DNA of 64,000 bases, from the NCBI GenBank assembly GCA_016110215.1, contig JADWQD010000003.1, positions 434,001-498,000 on the forward strand. Reading direction: 5' to 3'. Below are positions 38,878-51,380 of this stretch, piece by piece. The DNA comes from Capronia americana (taxonomy: Eukaryota; Ascomycota; Eurotiomycetes; Chaetothyriales; Herpotrichiellaceae). The notes under the pieces were generated by a model that saw only the letters and a list, made by a program, of their open reading frames with translations, made no database searches and was not told the DNA's origin. Position numbers and translations under genes: made by a program. The stretch's first letter is position 1, and every line of letters begins with the position of its first letter.

Positions 38878-40519
38878 TCACTTCGCTGGGCTCTTGCCCC
38901 TGACCAACTCGGTCCCGCCTTTCTTCAGCCCGGCTAGCTCTGCTTCGACATCCCCTTTCTTCACCTGAACCTGCCGCTCCCTCCTTTTGACTTCCATCTC
39001 GAACTTTAACGCAACCTTTCGTCTGGCGACTCTCACCTCCATCAATTTGACGATATCGTCCCTGAACCTTTCAAGGAACCATTCTGCAGTCTGTTCTCGC
39101 TCTGTATCGGCGAGCGATTTGAACAGGGTGGCTTGATCTTCGGGGCGCATCTTGGTGAGATTGCTGAGTTTGGCAGGAAGGGTTAGTGGTTGGCCATTAC
39201 TATCCATGGCGGGTGACGCGTTGGGGAGGCGGGGATCCGTTGGAAATGGGATATTATCGAGCTCCGCCATGGTCTTGCTCCTGAGCTCTTCCGGGTCGAA
39301 GTCTAGGTCCGGGGCTGAACGTGGACGTTTGGTGCCCGGTCGTGGAGACTCGGACACAGGCGGTGGAAGTGGTTGCTCCTCCTCTGACGAGGATTCATGG
39401 TAGGAAGAGACCTTGGATGAGAACGGCGCGGCTTGAACCTGCGGTGGACGTGGCGGAGGAGCGTGCAGTTGCTGTTGCGGAGTCCCGGACCGTTCGATCT
39501 CAGCGGTGGACTCTTGTGGCTTGTGCACGTGGAAACGATCGCGAACAAGCTGTTGACGAAGAAAAGGCTCGGTAGTGGTCTTCTGATCGATATCGCTCAG
39601 GGACTTTCTGTGTCCGGGCAGAGACAGATTTGCTGCTTCTTCGGACTTGACAGGCTTCACCACAGTTTCTTGGCGGGGTTTTACGGCGGTCTTGTGGTCA
39701 GCAACCACTTTCGTGCGTGAGGGAGTGTTTTCAATCAGGAACGTCCCTTCATCAACATCTCCGTCTGGTTCAGACCCTTCGTCGTAATCGTCTTCGGCCG
39801 GATGCATTTGGTAGATGTTACGATCGAAGCGGCTATATTTGGGGGCAATGCCACGACGCTCCCTCTCGGCGTCCACTTCAACCATCCAGCCTCGGTGGTG
39901 TTCCATTTCCTGCTCATCTTCACCAGGTGCATTTGGTATTTCTGAATAAAAGGCTGGCAGGGAAGGAATGGGTGGGCCCGCACTGCGCAGACGTGGACTG
40001 TTTCGACGCTGGCCGTAGGTGAAAGGGAGTTGCATAGATGCACCCCGATCATCGTCCACGCTCATCGAGTCGTCATAGTGTATGCTCTGAGTATCGTCAA
40101 ACGCCTCGAGAACAGTTAGTTTGTGACACGATACTGATCAACCGAGAACCGAGAACACTGACACTGGGCCGCGAATCCATTACTGAGACACGGTCGGTAT
40201 AGGTGGTATTTGGAGGTGCAGTCGGACGTTGGGTGGCATTGGTCTGGGTGACTTGCGCGAGCTTTGACTTGGGCCGAGTATCCGGGACGTCCATCTTCAA
40301 TTTGGCTGCGTCTTCTCGGCTGACTGGTTCGTTGTCTTGTTTAGCATGGCTGGCAGATTGGGGCTTGCGGCGGGTGTCATCCTGACGCTGCAGTGATCGT
40401 TCACGGCCGGAGTTCGGCTGCGGTGTCAGAGGTCGTTTGTCAGGGCGTGGTGGTTGAAACGTGGATGTACGGTTGTTGACGAATTGCTGCATATTTGTAT
40501 TCTCATGTAGAGGCATCAT
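38878..40519 (-). CDS. ECM11-domain protein
   Basis: Exons 40519-40163 and 40104-38878 (minus) give about 527 residues. The 58-nt intron has a GTCAGT donor, a CTAAC branch and a CGAG acceptor, and it keeps the frame (DSRPS joined to AFDDTQSIHYDDS). Most of the protein is disordered, rich in Pro, Ser, Gln and Arg. The C-terminal 140 residues form a predicted coiled coil with EQTAEWFLERFRDDIVKLME and a basic run VARRKVALKFEMEVKRRERQ, matching the fungal ECM11 domain. In yeast Ecm11 acts with Gmc2 in synaptonemal-complex central-element assembly at meiosis. Whether this distant filamentous protein shares that role is inference. Confidence 0.72.
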
Positions 40520-41154
40520 GAATTGGACACAACACGGATGACAGCATGAGCCAGGATCAGCCGGGACTGCAGACTGGAGCAGGCAGGGGAGGAAAGACTT
40601 GACATGCGCCCGTCCCTCTGTAACTGAGAAAGAAGTGAGGGTCGAAAAGATTAATTAATCAGAAGCGAAGCGCGTCGGAAACGCGTGGGCACGTGCCCAG
40701 CCTTACGAGGCTGTGATCACAATCTGAGTTGCAAGGCAGCGATCCATGCACTTCCAGAAAAGCAAGAGCATTGTTCTGGAGGGGCCGTGCGCTCTACTCC
40801 AACTCGCATACAGTCATATATGTTTCCAGAGGTCGTCGTCGATTACAGTTGTATTCATATGGCTGGTTCGCCGTCTAGATACGCCATACCGGGCAGTACA
40901 GCGGATGTCCCTTGTCTTTGGGTGCTTGGCTATTTAGGCCCGGGCTGGTTTCTAAGCAGTTGCAGTGCAGTACATGCTGCCGAGTTGTTGAGCTGGCGCA
41001 TCGTGAATGGGCGTAAATACAAGCTTGTTTGGGTTGACGTGGTATTTCGTAAAGGACGTGTGGTCACTAAAAAATCGTACTGCCTCGACCGCTCCAAGAC
41101 AATCCTACAAGAAACATGCCCGTGTCGCCTGGGAAGCGCTCTGCTGCCTATCCT
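40520..41154. other. Intergenic
   Basis: About 635 bp upstream of the ECM11-domain gene and downstream of the PAS-domain gene (both minus). No gene seen. Confidence 0.5.
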
Positions 41155-43031
41155 TCAGGATGTCCCAGAGGATGAGCCTGGCCCTGATGTAGACGCTGCC
41201 CCGGAACCGGGGGCTCGTCCAGAGCCCGAACTCGACCTCGTAGGCCGCTTCCTACCACCCCGTGGGTTCTCACCATCAACCCCGTCCACCCCATCGTCAC
41301 CGAAAGCATCGTGATGCGCTCTTCTCTTGGGGCGCCTCCAAGGTGTCAGTGTATGGGCTCTCTTCCAGAGGACCTCGTCGTCACTGCTGCCTAACTCCTC
41401 GTCGTTCTTCGCCTCATTCGGTTCGCCGTCCGGCCCCGCCCAAGGTCGATGCGCGCTTCCCAAGAAGCCGTTATACTGCTCGTCGGCTACAGGGTCGACG
41501 TCGGCACTCGGGTCCCAGATGGGGAGACCATCAGGTGGTAAAGCCTCTGGCGATGGTGTTCCCTTAGCATACTGTGCGAGCGACCCGTTGATACCAGTCA
41601 GGGACCAAGCAAAGACCGCCACGTCGCGGATAGCGGCCATGAAGCCAGATTCTTCCGCAGTGGCTCCCGGTGAAGTGGCTGCTGGAGCAACAGCAGTCTC
41701 ATATGCGGCAGGAGGCATGACTGGCTCGGGAGCCCAAGGAGACGCAAACAGCCCATTCGCATAATATGGTGCCTCTGTTGCGCCTAGTGTGTGAGGAACA
41801 AGTGGTCTGGCGCGACGAAGAATGACCACAAGTCCGTCGGAAGAACAGGACACGACAGCTTCGATCTCCAATCTCGGCTCTTCCGGTGGGGTTCCGGGTG
41901 ACGACGACCTTTGAGTAGCCGGTCGGTCGAAGATGGTATCAGGGGCGTTGCCTTCGAGATCCGCGCTGTTATCCGAGCTCAACCGTCCCCTGGTGGGGCT
42001 GTTTTCCATGGGAAGCCCAACGGGCGTCTGCTGTCCGTTTATTCGATCGCCGTTGACCGCTGAGGATTGTCCGGCAGCCGGGGGAGTCGATGAATCAAAG
42101 AGACGAGCGCCGTCTTCGGTCTGTTGCGGAGTCGAAGCATCCGTCATCGAGACGCTAGACCTGGCTCCAGAAGATGCTCCAGTTTCCAACGACACACCAC
42201 CATCTTCGTCTTCATCGTCATCACCGAGAGGGTCGGCATGGGTCTGGTTGTCTCCGTGCAAGGGGTTCCGATACCAAAACCTCAAGTAGGCGATAGAGTC
42301 ATTAGCCTTTGCACTCTCGAGGGCTTTGACGGCGTCCTGAAGACAGTTCTCTTCGATGCAGTAATAAAAGCTCTTTCCCACGACGTCTGCTGGCTCCAGG
42401 CCTAGAATTGTGGCGAGGCTGTCCGTGGCGAACATGATGGTCGAGGTGCGCGAAAATCGATTGAGGAAGAGCGCCGCTCTCGGCTCTGGAGAATGGATCT
42501 CTGGTTCTTGATAGAATTTGTTCGACAGGTACTGCAGCATGTGATATCTCGGATCACGTGGCGAAGACGAAAAGATGCGCCGGACGCCAGCTCCGTCAAG
42601 TGCGCGCTCTGCATTCAGTCAGTACGACAGCCCTTGCGGCGGCAGAAGCTCGACTTACGCCTCGCTTTGGGCCCTCGACGGTAGATAGCCGTAGTGGCCA
42701 CCAGGACATCATAGACCACCGTGAAGGAGCATTCACACCCGACCCAATGTCCGTCCTTGTGCTTGATGCGGGCATAACTCATGACGGCAGCCTTGTCCAG
42801 ACTGATGCCACGGCCCTGTATTGCCCGTGCAAAGGGGACCTCGTCGGGGTGGAAATACTCCCAACATGATCTGCCTGTCACCTCATGGGGAAGATAGCCA
42901 AGAATGTCCTCGACCGAGTCAGAGCAGTACCTGATACTAGCATCCTGCGAAAGATCTGACTACTCGTTAGCATTGCAGAGGGGTTTCCAGGTACGATGCT
43001 CACCGTGAATGGTGATGAAGACAGTCTCCAT
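41155..43031 (-). CDS. PAS-domain sensory protein
   Basis: Exons 43031-43004, 42955-42659 and 42608-41155 (minus) encode about 592 residues. Donors are GTGAGC and GTAAGT and both acceptors are CAG. The first exon is 28 nt and gives METVFITIHD, then LSQDASIRYCSDSVEDILGY starts a PAS fold that continues with TGRSCWEYFHPDEVPFA and a PAC-like KDGHWVGCECSFTVVYDVLV. A second PAS-like segment (about 150-220) contains TSTIMFATDSLATILGLEPA and VVGKSFYYCIEENCLQDAVK. The rest is acidic and Pro/Ser-rich with a basic KRRAHHDAF run that may be nuclear-localising. It resembles white-collar-type PAS proteins but lacks a GATA finger and the LOV photocysteine motif, so light sensing is not supported. Ligand and partner are unknown. 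Confidence 0.8.
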
Positions 43032-45702
43032 GTTGACAAGACTGGGGGTCAAGCACAAAGGCGGAAAAGCCTATGCGCACCGAGCAGCCCTAAAAGACGC
43101 TGGCCTCCTGTTCAACACATGAGGGGATTGCGCTTTTATGTTCCCCTAGTTTTTGGACAAGCCAAATCTGCGGTGAGGGAAGCCGACCAACAAGGCACTG
43201 GCAGCTGCGTCAGACGGACAACATGATGCAGGGCTTCGACGGAAAACGGGAATGAAGAAATGACCGGAGAGTTCCTAACCTTTTGCGCCGGTTGCACGAG
43301 TATGGACCCTGGGCAAGTATGACTTGGCCTGAGCATGGGCAGGCAAGAACCTGGTTCGTGCAAGCTTAAGGCGCAAGGCTGGATGATGCTAGTGTAACCA
43401 TGTCTTTTTGCGGATGGCGGAGGTTTTTTTGATAGATACCATGCACCCGAACCGGCACAGCCTCTCTGTTCGAATCGCGGCCAGACGGGCAGTGCACTAG
43501 TTTTCGAAAGCTGTCGATGCTGTAAAGCTTCTGCTGAAAATCAGATGGGAATGATAGCAAAATGAGTCAAAATCGAGATGAAAGAGAGCAACACTGCCGT
43601 CTCCCAGCCGTCAATTGCCACTCATTTGCATTTCGCGACCAACGCCAATGGAACAATGGGGACGCTAGGCGATCTTGCCGGCCAATAAGCTTGTCCCCGG
43701 GCGCGTGGCTGCTAGGTCCCGGACATTTGATGATGGAGAAGGTGAGGTCAGCCACGAACGCGACCGGTTCGAAGGGAACAGGCGGCGAGCGGTTGAAGCC
43801 ATGTGGGGGTGTCGTAGAGGAAACAAGGATTGTGGACTTCGACAGCTGTACGAGCTGCGTCTTACGTCAAACATTCATGTTTGGAAAGCTCTGTTCGATG
43901 CTTCATCGCGATCCTTCCAACATGAGGACGCTCCAACTCCTTTCTATCGTGGTTCCAGGGGTTCGACGTCCTCCTTGCCTTTCTCCGCGTACAAGGCATG
44001 GGTTCTTCCGTCAGGCCCTAGTCAAGGGCATGGTAGCGATGTCTCAGCGGTAACCTAATTGGCATACGAGTAGTGCAGCTGCGCTTCCTCCTCCTGCTTC
44101 TGTGTACGACCTGACTCGTCGCACATCACAGACACGCAGAGCAGCGAGAGCGAGGGTAAACAGGCAGACTCTCAGATCACCGAGGCATCATAAGAGGTCC
44201 GTCCGTTGTACATGCGTCAGAGCGCGGGCGGAATACTCCTCCCACCCGCTGCTCGAGCCACAGCCAAGTCGAGGCGTTGGTTGAGTTCCAGTTTGGTTCC
44301 TGCTCGCTTATGCAATGCGAGCCATGCCGAACTAGTTAGCTGGTCCCAGCTTCGGATCATAGCCTCAATGCCCCGTGTTGCAACAAAATCAGAAAAGGCC
44401 GTAATTCCTCCCGCCCGACATGGCAGACAATCTCGAATGAGCTCTAACAAGTCCCCGTTGGCCCAGCCTTGCCAGACTGGTACGGTGCTCCAGGACTTCA
44501 AGTACTAGAGAAATCCAAGTTTTATAGCTGTCCCCGGGTAGCCTGGGCATGGAAGCGAAGCCGTTGTTGAGGTCAGACTCCACGAGACTATCTAATCTTA
44601 GCGTACTTGAAGGCGGTGATGACGAACATGTTACTTTAGCGCCGCTGTAGCAGTTGGATTGCTGATATGTGAGTGGGAGGAACCCTACTGGCTTGCAGCT
44701 GGTGACGGGAGCTGGCGAGAGCTGGGAACGTGAACACCCGCACGAGCAATGTGTGACATGCTCGTGGACGTGTCGCATCGCCACGCGGCACCAACTTCTC
44801 TTCGGATACTGATGTGGGCCCTTCGTGGAGCCTCAGGTACTTTCTTGAGCATGACTGGAGAACAAAGTCAGGATCGTCGATGCCTCGCAGTGGCCGCCAA
44901 GCCCTATGCTTCTTCGTCCCCTTCGTTCTTTGACACCGCCAGTCAACAACGCGCTCAGATACACCCCCTGGCGTGGAAAGCGCCCGCTCATAATGGCCTA
45001 CCGTCACCCCCAGCATGCCGTTTTCCGAGGTGTAACCCCAGCAGCAAATGTTCGCGACCTTGGTGCAGGAGCTCCCGAGTGTTCACAGCCCACTCGCTAT
45101 GTTGGGCGACGAGCATATGCAACTCTTCAATGGACGGTCTCTACCAAGCCAGCCAGTCCTGTCTCTAATAGCCACCTTCATCAGATGTCAGATTCTGTGC
45201 AGTGCTGGCGTCGAGGAATGATACTGCACGTCATTTGCTCGCAGATCAATCGTCGGTCCTCAGCGCTGCTCGCAGTGGACTGCTTTTTGTTTGTCGGTCT
45301 GGGAGCCAGACGTCCGTCCACCTTCTCAAACCGAAGTCAAGTGGACGTTAGTCGAATCCGAAAATGCTGACATGTCGTGTAACCGCTGGCGGTCCGACTG
45401 CAGTCAAACCCTGCTACGGGTATTGTTGGGGGTTATGGGAGCAGTTCGGGGATAGCAGGTCTGAGTAACATGCCTCTCGTCTGTGCCGACATCATCCTTG
45501 AACTTGCTGCATCTCGAGCATTCGGGAGCACGGCATCTTGCGTCTCCAGTTCTGGGGAGGGCCATTCGGTAATGAAACCTGAGAGTCGGCTAACCCCATA
45601 CATGGTCCGAGTCCCTGCACGCAGACGGCTGATGGCGACAAGAAATTTGGCTCGGTCATCGAAAGGTCCAGCCATGCCTGACTACGAGACCCGAGATACG
45701 CA
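43032..45702. other. 2.7-kb gene-poor stretch
   Basis: Only short overlapping frames on both strands; the largest (43562-44053, plus, 163 codons) has no motif or biased composition. No RNA gene or repeat seen. The proximal part should contain the PAS gene promoter (near 43032) and the biotin ligase 3' UTR (near 45700). Confidence 0.5.
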
Positions 45703-47963
45703 TCACATTTTTCTCTGTCAATAAAAAGGGTCAGTTCCCGATTATTTCGTTGTATGCGATTCGCAAAGACGTGGGACGTGGATGGGGTTGGTGTCAGCCA
45801 CTGGCCGCCACTCACCTTTACCAACCCTTTGAAAAAGTCAAAGCTATTGGCGTCGCTCTGCAAAGTCCACCTCCGGCCGGTCTCGCGGTCGTCGTATCCA
45901 AGCTCTTCTGCAATAAGTAACCCATAGTCCCTCGTGATGCCCTTGATTCGAGCACGTTGACCGCCTTCAGCTTCAAGTGTCACGATTTGATCCATGTGGA
46001 GCCAGTGCCTATAGTAGATCTGCTCCATAGCCTCATTAAAGCCAGTCACCAAAAACCGAGCGTACAGGTCATCGAACACGGTCAAAATCCTGGCTAATAG
46101 CTTTTCAAGTGTGAATGGGGCGACCTTGTGGGGAAGGAGCTGCGTAAGTTGGTTCAAGGAGGTGGTCGGAGCAGCGTTGGACGTGTTCAGACCAATGCCG
46201 CAAACGGCAATATATTCCTTGCTGTTGTAGTGACTGTTCACCAGGATACCCCCGATTTTTGTGTAATTTTCATTGCGGTCACCGCCATTGTCTCTGGCCT
46301 TGCCAGGGTCCAGGGCGAAAATATCATTTGGCCATTTGAGCTTGATTGGCATGTCTCTGTAGAGTACGCCATCGTAGCTTTTGATGCCGTTCACGATTGC
46401 CATTGCTGCCAGGTATTGGACGAAGACGACCGGAGCAGTCTGCATCTGAGCCATGGGATGCCGAATGACAGTGCTGAACATCAAACTCCCTGCCGGTGAA
46501 ACCCAGACATTGGATCCTCTGCCCCTGCCTGCGACTTGGACCGTGGCAGTGGCCGTGAAGCCTTGCGGGAGAACCCGAAGGAGATGGGTATTCTTCTCAA
46601 GCAGTGTATTCGTGGATGTAACTACTTCCCCGTACAGCAAATGAGCCCCGAAATTGACGGCGCCTGGCGTTTGCGATTGGTACTTGTGTAAGTTCGAATA
46701 GAAAGCGGAGTGGTTGAAGTACGGAGTCGATCTCGCTTGAGGATGATCATCGTCGTGTACAATGATCCTCTTAAGAACCGTATTATAGTCGACTATCCGA
46801 TCGGAGCTGCCATCAGATTGGTCAGCAGGTTCCTTGGAATCCGACTCTGTAGGTAGTGCTTTCGTCAAGTCACCCATCTTCCAGACGGACGGTTTCAAGA
46901 TCTGGAATGTGTCGTTCTCATCCTTGAGAAACTCGTCACCCCGTTCATCCTTCTCGAGGAGGTGGCTCAGAGAAGAAATAATTCCGGCGGTGTCCGCAGG
47001 GTCGGATGAAGACAGATGCATATAGGACAGGGAAGGTACATTCTGTTCCCCGCTCACTGTGAGACCAAGCTTTGTCAGACATGCTTTGAGGAAATCCATC
47101 CTGTGCTTCTCGTCCCCGGCCAGGGCTTTGATGACGTCTGAGAATCCAGGAACCTCCGGCTTCGGCTCAATGTTGGAAGGAGCAAACCTAGGCTTCGTCA
47201 GTGACCAGTCGTCCGCTGGCTTTCCGAGAAAGACAAACTCTGGGTGAGGACCAGTCAATAGTGCAGCGCCTTGGCCGACTTTACAATAGACAATCGCGGC
47301 GGCTCCCTCGCCACTTTCGACCGCGAGGGGCTGGGTATAGCTCGCAAGCACTTCGACCCCATGTTCTCTGTACTTTGGCGCGTCCACAAAAACACTGCCG
47401 CCGTTGTAGTAGGACTTGAAGACGTCCGGAACGGTCCCTACGGTGAGGGAGGTCTTGTCGACTTTCAACTCCGGAGCTCGAGCACCTTTCTCACTGTGGT
47501 AAACAAACCCCGGAAAAGCGCAGCCTCGAGCGGTGCCGGGGTAGAAAGCAAGCTCCCTATCTCCAACGACCTCCAAGAGTTTATTGCCGACCTCAAACTC
47601 GCATCGTTTGCTTCCGTAGTAGCCACCTGCACAGAAGCCGATGTACAGGCCACCGCGCTCGACAAACTGACGAATTCGTCGGTTGCCTTCGCCATTCAGT
47701 GTGTTGCAGTAACCCTGGTCTGCACCGCCGGGAAACACCACGGCAGCACAGCTTGCTGTCCAAGGCTCTTTGATGAGCATATCACCAGTGACCGGGATGA
47801 CAGCATAGTGGGGAGCAAGCAGCCTCCGGAGGGTATAGAGACAATGTCGTACTGATTCGACGGTGCTGCCATTTCCTGAAGAGAGCATTAGATTGGGGTT
47901 ACTTCTCCAGGCATCTTGAGTAAGCGCACCAGAGTAGACGAGGACGTTCATGCGCTTCGACAT
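45703..47963 (-). CDS. BPL1: Biotin-protein ligase (holocarboxylase synthetase)
   Basis: Exons 47963-47930, 47875-45816 and 45714-45703 (minus) encode about 701 residues. The first intron (54 nt, GTGCGC...TTCAG) lies inside an open frame; removing it gives VLVYSGNGSTVESVRHCLY, the conserved start. The last exon is 12 nt (Arg-Lys-Met-stop) and completes GLVKRKM, the usual C-terminus. An N-terminal glutamine-amidotransferase-like domain carries FPGGADQGYC and GFCAGGYYG. The catalytic domain has GRGRGSNVWVSPAGSLMFS (biotinyl-AMP loop) and LKWPNDIFAL, and a C-terminal SH3-like cap follows. It attaches biotin to acetyl-CoA and pyruvate carboxylases. It is divergent from the COA4-like gene, with 139 bp between start codons. 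Confidence 0.92.
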
Positions 47964-48102
47964 AGTCGGTGGTGGCGGGGTGGTTATTGCAGATTGATGA
48001 CGGGGAGGTGGGATGACAACGGCAATAACGACCTCGGACTTTCGATTCCTTGCGCGTTTTGAGCTCTCTCTCAACTTTGATTCGCCACCGCCAGGATTGA
48101 AT
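47964..48102. promoter_or_regulatory. Compact divergent promoter, BPL1 / COA4-like
   Basis: Only 139 bp separate the two start codons, so both transcripts must share control sequences or have overlapping leaders. No specific factor site is called. Confidence 0.6.
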
Positions 48103-48571
48103 ATGTCGGCACAAGACAACCCAAGCCGGTCTGATGCAGCGGACGAAGAGGAGCTTGATGACTGGCAAGTACTTCAGACCGTTGACTCAAGACATCGGTC
48201 AGGCTGATACGTTGGCTACAATGACAGGGACAAACGGATTTTCAGTACAGGCTGCGCCGGTAAACTCGAGATCCCAATGCTAAGCGAGCTGCGAGTTTGG
48301 ATTCTGACGACCGAGACAGAAGAGCAACTTCGAATGAACGACTGCTACTATGACAAGAAAGACTGGCGAGCTTGCAAATCCGAAGTTGGTGTTGAGTCCC
48401 CAACCCCCAATGCTTTGAAAGACCTCTCCGCTCTTGGTCGGTTGGTCCTCGGCGAAGGAAAATCCAGGTCTAACTGACTTTTGCCGCTAGATGGAGGCTT
48501 TCAGACAATGTTGGAAGCGGAAGGGCAACGAGGAACGTACACAAAGCAAGGACGCGTCATTGGCAAAATAA
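48103..48571 (+). CDS. Twin-CX9C mitochondrial protein, COA4-like cytochrome oxidase assembly factor
   Basis: Four exons, 48103-48164, 48228-48259, 48320-48384 and 48491-48571, join in frame to 79 residues. The protein has an acidic start (DEEELDDW) and DKRIFSTGCAEEQLRMNDCY, giving C-X9-C, then DWRACKSEMEAFRQCWKRKG, giving the second C-X9-C. That arrangement is the helix-turn-helix CHCH fold imported into the intermembrane space by Mia40, and the sequence fits COA4/CMC3, which assists cytochrome c oxidase assembly. Intron 1 appears to use a GC-AG pair (GCAAGT...GACAG); only this choice gives Trp-Asp-Lys-Arg and an open frame. Introns 2 and 3 are GTAAAC...ACAG and GTTGGT...CTAG. No exon is long enough to be noticed as an open frame. 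Confidence 0.83.
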
Positions 48572-48872
48572 ATGCAGAGAATCTGCTATCGAGGCAGATA
48601 CTCGATCGATATAAATTCGGGGCCAGGTCACGAGTTGCGGCGTCACCGTGTGGTAACGACGCGGCTCCAAACAGGGTGCGCAGGACGGAGAGTTTCGAGC
48701 ATCAAATCTCTTCCCTGTACCCTCTCGACCTGCCAGCTTCCAAGCTTTGCATAGACTGCGTCGCGCATTGTCATCTGTATCCCTTTTCATTTCTTCTGCC
48801 TTCTAGATCTCTTGTGTTAATCCTCGTTCCTGAAGTCGAGCCCCGATTCACATCTACCGGATCATCGAAACG
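48572..48872. other. Intergenic, promoter of MGM101
   Basis: About 300 bp. The last 100 bp before the start are pyrimidine-rich. No gene seen. Confidence 0.5.
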
Positions 48873-49810
48873 ATGCCGGCAGCAACTCGATTGCCTTGCA
48901 AGGCTTTCAATGCATCGATTCACAAGCCACTCTCGACCTCGCCCGGATTTTGGAGTCGCTCATTAGCATGTCCTTATGTCCCGTCTCGATCGCTCCGCCC
49001 TGTCCCTCTGCGCACAATCTTTACTCAGTCACCATCTCGACGCGCCGAAGCTGCTGCGGCCCCTGCCCAGGGCAAGCCGGCATCTCCCCCGAAACCTGCG
49101 GCGGCCCCCAAGGCTCGCTCTCTCGATAACCTCGAAGACCACCCCTTGACGCTGCAAGAAGACGATCCTTCAAACGTCGACTGGACCAGGTCATTCCATG
49201 GTCTCTCAGTCGAACCTTTCTCGAAGGAAGCGGCAGCTGCCTTGCTCGCGCCCATAGACCCCGAAGACATTGAGATCAAACCGGATGGCATAATATATCT
49301 TCCCGAGATCAAATACCGGCGCATACTGAACAAGGCCTTTGGACCCGGTGGCTGGGGACTGGCCCCAAGAGGCGAAACGATTGTCACGGAGAAATCTGTG
49401 ACCCGGGAATATGCATTGTTGGCGCACGGCAGGTAAGGAAGGAACAGAGCTCACTATCGTGCCCATAATGACTGGTTTGGTAGACTCGTTTCCATCGCAC
49501 GTGGAGAGCAAGATTACTTTACGAAAGAGGGTATACCCACGGCAGTGGAAGGCTGCAAGTCTAATGCCATGATGAGGTGTTGCAAAGATCTAGGAGTCGC
49601 CAGCGAGCTCTGGGATCCTCGGTTCATTCGAAAATTCAAGGCGCAGAATGCTAAAGAGGTCTTCGTTGAACACCAGGTCTCAAAGAAGAGAACGAAGATT
49701 ACGTTGCGCAAGGTGAGTCTGTTCTCTTCATAACCCCATCCTGGTCAACTAACCAGAATTTCCTACAGGAGGATCGAGTCCCTTACCCTTACGCGGAGCT
49801 AAAGAAGTGA
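48873..49810 (+). CDS. MGM101: Mitochondrial genome maintenance protein MGM101
   Basis: Exons 48873-49432, 49484-49712 and 49769-49810 encode 276 residues; introns are 51 and 56 nt with GTAAGG and GTGAGT donors. The N-terminal 60 residues are rich in Arg, Ser and Ala without acids, as in a mitochondrial presequence, followed by an Ala/Pro/Lys linker. The conserved core starts near VDWTRSFHGLSVEPFSKEAA and contains KYRRILNKAFGPGGWGLAPR, the exon junction at GRLVSIARGEQDYF, CKSNAMMRCCKDLGVASELW and the C-terminal PYPYAELKK. Mgm101 is a Rad52-related single-strand-annealing protein of mitochondrial nucleoids needed for mtDNA repair. The last exon carries only 13 codons and the stop. Confidence 0.93.
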
Positions 49811-51380
49811 GCGATGAGCCGAGATGTCGATATCGTTCTTCGGGGAAATCTGCTCCAGTCTTTCGAGAGGAAACAATCCCAGCGACATAAATTGCATCTG
49901 GCCTCGAGTTCCCTGTCAACTGGGCGGTTGACCATCGAAATCCGGTACGGCTTTGACGGTTATTTGGACGACCAGACTTGGGCACTGGGACTGATGCAAT
50001 CAAATTCCCTCGAGCTACGGGATCCGTGCCCTGCAGCACGGCACAATTGTGGTCGCAGGTTACTTCCTGGCGGCACCACAGGGCAGTCGTTGTCGATACC
50101 ACTGCCCTGGTATGAATGCTGTCGACCGGGATTATGATTGGTGTTCAGGAGAACTCCCTTGATCGTAAATGAAGCGACACTGGGGAAGCTTTGTCAAATG
50201 AAAGTTGACATGCTGAGGTGCACTATGCGTGGTCACTGGCCGCGGCTGATGAGGGTGGCAAAGATTGTACAGTTCAAGAAGCACACTGACTGTACAGGCC
50301 AGTTGCTAGGTACGAATGAGACTGAACAAGTCTACATTTTGGTCAGAACAGCCTTTCAGCAGCTAATTTGTGCTTGGGTTAGACCAAGCTCCCATTACCA
50401 AAAAATCACATGCTTCAGCGACAGTGAGAAATATTCATTTCACATGCTCTGGTGCTACCTTGAAAGGCCTGCTGTGAGACACCAGCAGTGAGGGAGTAGG
50501 TACTGAATCTTCTGTGTAGCATCGGCTACTATCTCATCCTGTCATCTTGGAGGCCCGCAACATCGCCTTCATCGATGACTGTTTATTCGTGGATAAGCGC
50601 GTGATCGAGGTGACGATTGTAGTGTGATCATTACTCCGTACAGTACTCGTATTGAACACTTCGGAAGGACGGAGCAGTATTAAGGTCACGAGAGCTGCCT
50701 CGCATTCGAAGCAACCTTTTGCCGAGAGAACGTCACGAAAACTCCAAACTATGGAAACATCCATCGCATGCTCTCGGAACGCCTGTGCTTGTTCATCAGC
50801 CGTTTGATTCTCCCTTGTTCTCCCAGGTCAGGTGGCAACCGATTGGCAGAGGATTCCTCCTCGCCAGTGCCCTGCCCTCTTCAGAGTTTCTGCTACTCCA
50901 CCTTCCACCTGGCTAGCTCCCAGCTCGCTGTCCTTGCCCCGCAGTCCTCGCCTCAATTTGAACATTTCAGCTTAGTAGGAGTCCATACCTCAGACAGGCC
51001 AAGATACCAAGCATGTTCACAGCCCGCGCTTGCAAAACACTTTGTTATCGGCAATGAAGTCTACCAGCTCCCCTTCCACCTCTGACCTGATGCAGCTACA
51101 TGCCGGCTGATTGGAGTCGATTTGCATCACCTCCGTGTCTGTCACGATTGAATCATCACAGACGAAGCAAGGAGTCGGAACCTCGAGCCATACTCTGTGA
51201 CATAGCGGTCTAGAACACGCCCGATGAGGAGTGGCAGTGCCATTACGATCCCTCCACCAAGCAAGCGCCGTTATCCTCTCGACTCCCAGCTGACTCCTTA
51301 CTACCGACGGCCCGCTGCTCCTCATTTGCCATAACCTCGACCCGATCGAGTGCTACCCCGCGCGTTTGTTGCAGTATAAA
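49811..51380. other. Gene-poor stretch
   Basis: About 1.6 kb without a recognisable gene. The 200 bp before 51381 are the likely promoter of the stress-domain gene. Confidence 0.5.

Noticed and set aside
43562..44053. 163-codon plus-strand frame
   Set aside because: No recognisable domain, and competing frames of similar length overlap it.
48165..48227. GT donor at about 48169 for intron 1 of the COA4-like gene
   Set aside because: Joining from GTACTT to the GACAG acceptor gives a stop after a few codons and loses the conserved Trp-Asp-Lys-Arg.
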